A stretch of 22,407 bases of DNA from the NCBI GenBank assembly GCA_965365655.1, contig CBDUCN010000044.1, positions 1-22,407 on the forward strand, read 5' to 3'. The translations under genes were made by a program, and so were the position numbers. The stretch comes from JBFHNV01 sp965365655. Its GTDB lineage: Bacteria > Pseudomonadota > Gammaproteobacteria > HK1. Positions 15,027 through 20,536 of this stretch are shown piece after piece. Each line of letters starts with the position of its first letter. Position 1 is the first letter of the stretch. The notes under the pieces were generated by a model. That model worked only from the letters and a program-made list of their open reading frames with translations. It ran no database searches and was not told the DNA's origin.

Positions 15027-15100
15027 TGGCTGGGGGACTAGGATTCGAACCTAGACTGGCGGAGTCAGAGTCCGCTGTCCTACCATTAGACGATCCCCCA
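15027..15100 (-). tRNA. tRNA-Gln (anticodon CUG)
   Basis: A 74-base cloverleaf read on the minus strand. The acceptor stem is TGGGGGA paired with TCCCCCA, with the U1-A72 start typical of bacterial glutamine tRNA. The D-arm contains AATGGTA, and the anticodon stem GCGGA/TCCGC closes the loop CTCTGAC with anticodon CTG at 15068-15066. The T-arm contains GGTTCGAATCC, and the 3' CCA is encoded. It decodes CAG. It lies 39 bases downstream of rpsI on the same strand and directly before a strong terminator. Confidence 0.97.
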
Positions 15101-15139
15101 ATCGGATCGCGCCCGTTTCGCGGGCGGCGCCGCAGCGCG

Positions 15140-15532
15140 TCAGCGCTTCGAGTACTGCGGGCGCTTGCGGGCCTTGTGCAGGCCGACCTTCTTGCGCTCC
15201 ACCTCGCGCGCGTCGCGGGTGACGAAGCCGGCGCGGCGCAGGGCGGGCTTCAGGCTCTCGTCGTACGCGACCAGGGCGCGCGTGATGCCGTGACGGATCG
15301 CGCCCGCCTGGCCGTTCGGGCCGCCGCCCGCGACGGTGACGGTGACGTCGAACTGGTCGGCCATGTTGGCCGTGTCCAGCGGCTGGCGGACCAGCATGCG
15401 CGAGGTCTCGCGTCCGAAGTACTCGTCCAGCGGACGCCGGTTGACGAGGATGCGCCCCGTGCCGCGGCGCAGGAACACGCGGGCCGAGGAGGTCTTGCGC
15501 CGGCCGGTGCTGTAGTAGGTGTCGACTGCCAT
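15140..15532 (-). CDS. rpsI: 30S ribosomal protein S9
   Basis: A 130-residue small-subunit protein whose C-terminal tail reaches the P-site tRNA. The family features are YYSTGRRKTSSARVF at the start, GGGPNGQAGAIRHGITRAL, and the basic tail KARKRPQYSKR. Three possible starts lie close together: TTG 15544, ATG 15538 and ATG 15532. I give 15532 because the family starts MA and is 130 residues long, but the AGG before the cluster is better spaced for 15538. It follows rplM by 66 or 72 bases in the universal rplM-rpsI order. Confidence 0.97.
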   Translation of the reverse strand: MAVDTYYSTGRRKTSSARVFLRRGTGRILVNRRPLDEYFGRETSRMLVRQPLDTANMADQFDVTVTVAGGGPNGQAGAIRHGITRALVAYDESLKPALRRAGFVTRDAREVERKKVGLHKARKRPQYSKR

Positions 15533-15610
15533 CGTCATCTGCAACCTGTGAAGGGCGGCTGGCCGTTTCCGGGGCGTGCGCCGCGCGTGGTGAGGATCGT
15601 GCCGGGCGCG

Positions 15611-16042
15611 TTACAGCGCGAGGGTTTCCGGCTGCTGGGCCGCGTGCCTGTGCTCGCTGCCCGGATAGACCTTGAGCTTGCGGAACATCGCCCGCCCCAG
15701 CGGCCCCTTGGGCAGCATGCCCTTGACGGCGATCTCGATGGTGCGCTCGGGCGCCTTCTCGATCATCTTCTCGAAGCTGATGCCGCGGATGCCGCCCGGG
15801 TAGCCGGTGTGGTGCCAGTACATCTTCTGGCTGCGCTTGTTGCCGGTGACGGCGACCTTCGCCGCGTTGACCACCACGATGTAGTCGCCGGTGTCCACGT
15901 GCGGGGTGTACTCCGCCTTGTGCTTGCCGCGCAGGCGGCGCGCGATCTCCGTGGCGAGCCGGCCGAGGGGACGGTCGGCGGCGTCCACCACGAACCAGCG
16001 GCGCTCCACGCTCTCCGCCTTCGCGCTGAAGGTGCCCTTCAT
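15611..16042 (-). CDS. rplM: 50S ribosomal protein L13
   Basis: A 143-residue large-subunit assembly protein. It shows RRWFVVDAADRPLGRLAT, the LRGKHKAEYTPHVDTGDYIVV block, YWHHTGYPGG and the KGMLPKGPLGRAMFRKLKVY signature near the end. The ATG at 16042 has AGGA about 7 bases upstream. First gene of the rplM-rpsI-tRNA-Gln unit. Confidence 0.98.
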   Translation of the reverse strand: MKGTFSAKAESVERRWFVVDAADRPLGRLATEIARRLRGKHKAEYTPHVDTGDYIVVVNAAKVAVTGNKRSQKMYWHHTGYPGGIRGISFEKMIEKAPERTIEIAVKGMLPKGPLGRAMFRKLKVYPGSEHRHAAQQPETLAL

Positions 16043-16130
16043 CGTATTCCTGCTCCGCTAGACTCCCCGCCGCGCGCCGCTGGCCGGCGCGGGCCCGCCG
16101 CGGCCGGCGGGAAGGGTGGAAAAGTCGCGA

Positions 16131-16160
16131 AGGGTAACGGGGGCCAGACTGCGGAGTCAA
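16131..16160 (-). promoter_or_regulatory. Probable rplM-rpsI promoter
   Basis: On the minus strand TTGACT (16160-16155) matches the -35 consensus at 5 of 6 bases, and TACCCT (16136-16131) lies 18 bases downstream as a weaker -10. It is 88 bases before rplM, leaving room for a leader, though no L13-binding structure can be assigned by eye. Confidence 0.45.
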
Positions 16161-16193
16161 CGCTGCGGGCGCCCGCGGTCGTCTGCGCGAGGC

Positions 16194-17000
16194 TCAGCGC
16201 TCGAGGCGGCGGCGCGCGAGGCGGGTCGCAGCCAGCCACGCGAGCACCGCGTACGCGCCCAGCACCGCGAGGTGGCCGGGCACGTCCGGCAGCGGACCGC
16301 CGGTCATCAGCGGGCGCACGACGGCCACCGCGTGGCGCAGCGGCAGCACCTCGGCCAGCGCCTGCACCGCCGTCGGCAGCCGGTCCAGCGGGAAGAACAC
16401 GCCGCTCATGAGCAGCAGCGGCGTCACGAACAGCGTGGTGTAGAACAGGAAGAAATCGTATGAGCGCGCGACGGCGGTCACCGCCAGCGCGAGGGCCGCG
16501 AACACCAGGCCCGAGAGCATCAGCACCGGAAGCGCCAGCAACGCGCGCGGGCCGTCCACGACGCCGAGCGACGCGGACACGACGGCGATCGCGCCGGCGC
16601 TGAGCAGCGCCTTGCTCGCGGCCCAGACGATCTCGCCCGCGACCACGTCGGCGACCGACAGCGGCGCCATCGTCACCGAGTCCCACGTGCCCTGCACCGC
16701 CATGCGGCTGTACGCCGAGTAGGTGCCCTCGAAGCTCGCCGTCATCATGCTGCTCGAGCACACGATGCCCGACGCCAGGAAGTGCAGGTACGGCAGCCCG
16801 TCCACCGGCCCGACCATCGCGCCCAGCCCGTAGCCCAGCGCCAGCAGGTACAGCAGCGGCTCCCCGAAGTGCCCGCACAGCGAGGCCACGGCCAGCTTGC
16901 GCCACACCAGCAGGTTGCGCCGCCACACCGGCACCCAGCGGCGCCACGCCGGCAGCGGGGCGCGGCGGGCCGCGTCGTGACGGGCGCCGGGCGGGGTCAC
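16194..17000 (-). CDS. ABC-2 type exporter permease, NodJ-like
   Basis: A 268-residue membrane protein with about six hydrophobic segments (roughly 45-62, 72-90, 118-140, 153-175, 183-203 and 243-260). The ABC-2 signature MSGVFFPLDRLP is at about 198-209, and FGEPLLYLLALGYGLG opens the first helix, as in NodJ-type permeases. It forms the channel of an exporter with the ATPase encoded just upstream; the GTG start overlaps that gene's stop as GTGA. The open frame continues upstream in the wrong frame over the ATPase and is ignored there. NodIJ proteins in rhizobia export lipochitooligosaccharide, but close homologues are common in non-rhizobia and their substrate is mostly unknown, so I do not assign one. 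Confidence 0.9.
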   Translation of the reverse strand: MTPPGARHDAARRAPLPAWRRWVPVWRRNLLVWRKLAVASLCGHFGEPLLYLLALGYGLGAMVGPVDGLPYLHFLASGIVCSSSMMTASFEGTYSAYSRMAVQGTWDSVTMAPLSVADVVAGEIVWAASKALLSAGAIAVVSASLGVVDGPRALLALPVLMLSGLVFAALALAVTAVARSYDFFLFYTTLFVTPLLLMSGVFFPLDRLPTAVQALAEVLPLRHAVAVVRPLMTGGPLPDVPGHLAVLGAYAVLAWLAATRLARRRLER

Positions 17001-17947
17001 GAATCGCGAAGCTCGCGCCCGGTGAGCTTGAGGAACACGTCCTCGAGGTTCGCGGGGCGGTGCGCGAAACGCAGCGCCGGCACACGCTCGACCGCGGCGA
17101 GCAGCGCCGCGGCGTCGCGGCAGTAGTAGAACACCGTGTCGCCCACGTGCTCGTGGCGCACCGCGAGCGGCGCACCGTGCCGATGGTGCCAGTCCAGCAC
17201 CCCCTCGCCGTGCACCTCCACCACCTGCGGCTCGATGTGGCGCTCGATCAGCGCGCGCGGCGCGCCGCTGTCGAGCAGGCGCCCGTGATCCATGATCGTG
17301 ATCCGGTCGCACAGGCGCTCCGCCTCCTCCATGTGGTGGGTCGTGAGCACCAGCGTGAGCCCATCGCGGCGAAGCGCGCGCAGGCGCTGCCAGATGAGCT
17401 GCCGAGCCTGCGGATCCAGCCCCGTCGTGGGCTCGTCCAGCAGCAGCAGGCGGGGCTCGGCGAGCAGCGCGCGGCTCAGCGACAGGCGCCGCTGCATGCC
17501 GCCGGACAGGGTGTTGACGTACGCGTCGGCGCGTCCCTCCAGGGCCGCGAACGCGAGCAGCGCCGGGATGCGCGCGTCCACCTCGCGGCGGCTCATGCCG
17601 AAGTAGCTGCCGAAGACCCGCAGGTTCTCGGTGACCGTGAAGTCCGGGTCCAGCGCGTCGCGCTGCGGCACCACGCCGACCCGGGCACGCATCGCGGTGG
17701 CCCCGGACGGCAGCGCGTGGCCCAGCACCTCGAGCCGTCCCCCGTCCGGGGCCGTCTTGCCCAGCAGCATGCGCAGCAGCGTCGTCTTGCCGGCGCCGTT
17801 CGGGCCCAGCAGGCCCCAGCACTCGCCGTGGCGCACCTCGAAGGAGACGCCGTCGACGGCGACCCGGTCGCCGTAGCGCCGGGTCAGCGCGTGCGCGGTC
17901 ACGAGTGCGTCGGCGGGCGCCGCCGCGTGGCGGGAGGAGATGTTCAC
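16997..17947 (-). CDS. ABC transporter ATP-binding protein, NodI-like
   Basis: A 316-residue ATPase that powers the adjacent permease. Walker A GPNGAGKT is at 48-55, the Q-loop Gln is 95, the signature LSGGM is at 147-151, Walker B LLLLDEP is at 167-173, and the switch His is 204 (TTHHMEEAE). After about 220 comes the C-terminal extension typical of NodI/DrrA-type exporters, ending ANLEDVFLKLTGRELRDS. I chose GTG 17947 as start because the open frame upstream is not protein-like. No Shine-Dalgarno is visible, so GTG at residue 16 (LVTAHALTRRYGD) is an alternative. It is divergent from coq7 with a 194-base spacer. Confidence 0.92.
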   Translation of the reverse strand: MNISSRHAAAPADALVTAHALTRRYGDRVAVDGVSFEVRHGECWGLLGPNGAGKTTLLRMLLGKTAPDGGRLEVLGHALPSGATAMRARVGVVPQRDALDPDFTVTENLRVFGSYFGMSRREVDARIPALLAFAALEGRADAYVNTLSGGMQRRLSLSRALLAEPRLLLLDEPTTGLDPQARQLIWQRLRALRRDGLTLVLTTHHMEEAERLCDRITIMDHGRLLDSGAPRALIERHIEPQVVEVHGEGVLDWHHRHGAPLAVRHEHVGDTVFYYCRDAAALLAAVERVPALRFAHRPANLEDVFLKLTGRELRDS

Positions 17948-18141
17948 CGGGGTGTACGATCCGTGGTCGGTCGTGGGACTGGGCTCGTCGTCGCGGACCG
18001 CGCGGCCCGCGGCGGGTCGTTCCCGACCGGCGTCGTGGCCGGCACGGTGGCGGTCGCCGCGTGCAGGCACTCCCCGCACGCGACCGCGGCGGACGACGTC
18101 AGCACGACGCCACCCCCCAGAACGCACCCCCGGAAGGCACC

Positions 18142-18762
18142 ATGGACAGCATCATAATCAACCTCGATCGCGCGCTGCGGGCGGTGGGCGGGGCGGCCCG
18201 CGGCACCGGGCGCGAGTACCCCGCGCAGGCGGCGCCGGAGCCGCTGCTCGAGGAGCCGGAGCGCCGTCACGCTGCCGCGCTGATGCGGGTCAACCACGCG
18301 GGCGAGGTGGCCGCGCAGGCGCTGTATCACGGCCAGTCGCTGACCGCGCGCGGCGACCGCGTGCGGCGCGACCTCGAGCGCGCTGCCGCGGAAGAGGAGG
18401 ACCACCTGGTGTGGTGCCGCCGGCGGCTCGCGGAGCTCGACGACCGCCCCAGCCTGCTGGACCCGCTGTGGTACGCCGGGTCGTTCGTCATCGGCGCCGC
18501 GGCGGGGCTCGCCGGCGACCGGGTCAACCTGGGCTTCCTCGCCGAGACCGAGCGCCAGGTGGAGGCGCACCTGGAAGGGCACCTCGAGCGCCTGCCGCCC
18601 GACGACGCGCGCAGCCGCGCGGTCGTGCGCCAGATGCAGGAGGACGAGGTGTCGCACGCGCGGATGGCCGAGCGGGGCGGCGCCGCGCCGCTGCCCGAGC
18701 CCGTGCGCCGCGCGATGCGCCTGGTCTCGCGGGTGATGACCGCGACCGCCTACCGGCTCTGA
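18142..18762 (+). CDS. coq7: Coq7-type 2-polyprenyl-3-methyl-6-methoxy-1,4-benzoquinol hydroxylase
   Basis: A 206-residue di-iron carboxylate hydroxylase that performs the penultimate, O2-dependent ring hydroxylation (C6) in ubiquinone synthesis. It replaces the flavoprotein UbiF in many proteobacteria. Iron ligands are visible as Glu55 (NHAGE), the ExxH at Glu85-His88, Glu137 (ETERQ) and the ExxH at Glu169-His172 (DEVSH). It is membrane-associated in the family. The ATG at 18142 has GGAAGG upstream and is the natural start, since the earlier in-frame codons are Arg/Pro-rich. Its stop lies inside the end of the opposing hydrolase gene (13 shared bases). It marks an aerobic, ubiquinone-using cell. 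Confidence 0.95.
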   Translation: MDSIIINLDRALRAVGGAARGTGREYPAQAAPEPLLEEPERRHAAALMRVNHAGEVAAQALYHGQSLTARGDRVRRDLERAAAEEEDHLVWCRRRLAELDDRPSLLDPLWYAGSFVIGAAAGLAGDRVNLGFLAETERQVEAHLEGHLERLPPDDARSRAVVRQMQEDEVSHARMAERGGAAPLPEPVRRAMRLVSRVMTATAYRL

Positions 18763-19607
18763 TCCGTGTCCGCCGGCGCCGCGGCCGGCCGGCCCACCGC
18801 GTCCAGGAACTGCGCGATGCCGTCGCGGTACAGCGCGCCGCTGGCCAGGAATCCGTCGTTGTGGCCGCCCCGGATCGTCAGCAGCCGGTGCCGCGCCGGT
18901 GCCGCCTCCGCGAGCCGCTGCGCGTGCCGGAACGGCACCAGCTCGTCGTCGCGGCTGTGCACGATCAGCACCGGGCAGCGCACGTGGCCGATGCGCGCCA
19001 CGGAGTCGTAGCGGATGCGCGCGAGCAGCCGCACCGGGAACAGGGGGTAGATGCCGGCCGCCAGATCCGGCACCGACGTGAACGCGGATTCCACGATCAG
19101 CCCGGCGCAGGGGCGCTGCGTGGCGAGCTGCGTCGCGACCGCGCCCCCCAGCGAGCGGCCCATCAGCACCAGGCGCTCCGGTGCCACGCCCAGCGTCGTC
19201 GTCAGGTGCTCGTACGCCGCGCGGGCGTCGCGGTACGTGCCCTCCTCGCCTGGGGAGCCGCCGCTCAGCCCGTAGCCGCGATACTCCAGCAGCAGCACGC
19301 CGGCCCCGACGCCGTGCAGCAGCGCCGCGGTCTCCAGGCGGTGCGAGATGTTGCCGGCGTTGCCGTGCAGGAACAGCACCACCGGCGCCGTGTCCCGCAC
19401 CGGCGCCGGTGCGGGCACCCACCACGCGTGAAGCCGCACGCCGTCCTCGGTCGTGATCCACTGCTCGCTGAACGCGAGGCCCGCGGCCTGCGGGGTCGCG
19501 GCCAGGGTGCGCTCGGGGAAGTACACGAGGCGATGCTGCCCCAGGAAGAGCCCGAGGCACAGCGCCGCATAGACGGCGCCGGCGGCGACCAGGGTGGAAA
19601 CCAGCAT
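18750..19607 (-). CDS. Membrane-anchored alpha/beta hydrolase (BEM46/ABHD13-like)
   Basis: A 285-residue hydrolase. Residues 2-23 are hydrophobic and form an N-terminal signal anchor. The oxyanion-hole region is FLHGNAGNISHR (79-90), followed by LEYRGYGLSGGSPGE (about 108-121). The nucleophile elbow GRSLGG holds Ser152. Asp220 or Asp221 (SRDDELVP) and His249 (GGHNDGF) complete the triad. The HGNAGN and YRGYG motifs are typical of the BEM46/ABHD13 group of serine hydrolases with no settled substrate, perhaps lipids or acyl-peptides. I chose the ATG at 19607; an upstream in-frame start would add 26 residues of Arg-rich sequence before the anchor. It is divergent from lapG by 167 bases and overlaps coq7 tail-to-tail. 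It is not S-formylglutathione hydrolase, which is soluble and has a different motif order. Confidence 0.88.
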   Translation of the reverse strand: MLVSTLVAAGAVYAALCLGLFLGQHRLVYFPERTLAATPQAAGLAFSEQWITTEDGVRLHAWWVPAPAPVRDTAPVVLFLHGNAGNISHRLETAALLHGVGAGVLLLEYRGYGLSGGSPGEEGTYRDARAAYEHLTTTLGVAPERLVLMGRSLGGAVATQLATQRPCAGLIVESAFTSVPDLAAGIYPLFPVRLLARIRYDSVARIGHVRCPVLIVHSRDDELVPFRHAQRLAEAAPARHRLLTIRGGHNDGFLASGALYRDGIAQFLDAVGRPAAAPADTDQSR

Positions 19608-19691
19608 GCGCACGGGTCCGCGAAGGGCAGGGATGTCACGTCGGACCGCACTCCGGCCCGCCGCCAGTCTATCCGCCGCGCGCACGGTGCC

Positions 19692-19711
19692 GCCGCGCCG
19701 CGCGGCGCGGC
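19692..19711. repeat. Perfect 20-bp GC palindrome in the hydrolase/lapG spacer
   Basis: gccgcgccgc is followed directly by its reverse complement gcggcgcggc. It lies 20 bases upstream of a minus-strand TAGACT (19671-19666, 4 of 6 to the -10 consensus) that could serve the hydrolase gene, and 63 bases before lapG. It could be an operator or simply low-complexity GC sequence. Confidence 0.4.
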
Positions 19712-19774
19712 ACCCTCAAGAGCCGCCCGCCCGCGGCCGTTACAGGGGAAGGCAGTGGCGCACCCGGAGCTCAG

Positions 19775-20512
19775 ATGCCCTGTGGCGTGTACACGCCGTC
19801 GTCTCCCATCGTCCGCGCCGGCCGCCGTGCCGCCGGGCGGCGCCGCGCCCGCGCGACGCCGCGCCTGCACACGGTGCTGGTGCTGCTGGTGCTGCTGGCG
19901 AACTGCGTGGTCGCGCGCGACAGCCTGCTCAGCGACGCGGCGGTGGCGATGTACCGCGGCCGCTACGGCGAGCAGGCCACGCAGCGCCTGAACGCGTGGC
20001 AGGACCTGGTGCGCGCGCACTCGACCGCGGCGGAGCGGGCGAAGCTCGAGCGGGTGAACGACTTCTTCAACGCGATCCCGTGGCTCAGCGACGAGGAGCA
20101 CTGGGGCCGGCGCGACTACTGGGCCACGCCGCTCGAGATGCTGGGCACCAACGGCGGCGATTGCGAAGACTATTCCATCGCCAAGTACATCACGCTGGTG
20201 AAGATGGGCGTGGACGCGTCGCGCCTGCGCATCACCTACGTCCGCGCGCCGCGGCTGAACCAGCCCCACATGGTGCTCGCGTACTACCCGCGCCCGGACG
20301 CGGAGCCCTTGATCCTGGACAACCTGGACGGCGTGATCCGCGGTGCGTCGCTGCGCCGTGACCTGATCCCGGTGTACAGCTTCAACGCGCGCGGACTGTG
20401 GGCCACCCGCGGCAACGGCGAGAGCCGCCACATGGGCGCGCCCGGGCGGCTCGACGGCTGGCGTGACGTGGCCCGGCGCATGCAGCGCGAAGGTGTGGAC
20501 GTGAGCGGCTGA
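19775..20512 (+). CDS. lapG: Periplasmic calcium-dependent cysteine protease LapG (transglutaminase-like)
   Basis: A 245-residue bacterial transglutaminase-like cysteine proteinase. In the Lap system LapG cuts the N-terminal region of giant adhesins and releases biofilm cells; c-di-GMP-bound LapD sequesters it. The triad is Cys130 (NGGDCEDY), His165 (QPHMVL) and Asp182 (ILDNLD). The spacings of 35 and 17 residues equal those of the characterised Legionella LapG (Cys137, His172, Asp189). Asp129, Glu131 and Asp132 stand where its calcium ligands are. A long Arg-rich N-region (about 30 residues) precedes a hydrophobic segment at 33-47, giving a signal peptide or anchor for the periplasm. The ATG at 19775 has GGAG 5 bases upstream. 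lapD follows after 24 bases in the same direction. The adhesin substrate and its secretion genes are not in the window. Confidence 0.93.
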   Translation: MPCGVYTPSSPIVRAGRRAAGRRRARATPRLHTVLVLLVLLANCVVARDSLLSDAAVAMYRGRYGEQATQRLNAWQDLVRAHSTAAERAKLERVNDFFNAIPWLSDEEHWGRRDYWATPLEMLGTNGGDCEDYSIAKYITLVKMGVDASRLRITYVRAPRLNQPHMVLAYYPRPDAEPLILDNLDGVIRGASLRRDLIPVYSFNARGLWATRGNGESRHMGAPGRLDGWRDVARRMQREGVDVSG

Positions 20513-20536
20513 CCGGCCGCGGCAGAGGACACGACG

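Noticed and set aside
14769..15041. Possible 90-residue gene before the tRNA on the plus strand
   Set aside because: It runs through the terminator stem, has Arg-rich shadow composition and lacks a ribosome binding site.
16194..17822. 542-codon frame suggesting a fused ATPase-permease
   Set aside because: Only the part from 17000 leftwards encodes the permease; the rest is an out-of-frame reading of the ATPase gene.
18750..19607. Alpha/beta hydrolase as the missing S-formylglutathione hydrolase
   Set aside because: It has a membrane anchor, the HGNAGN/YRGYG motifs of the BEM46 group, and lies far from frmA.
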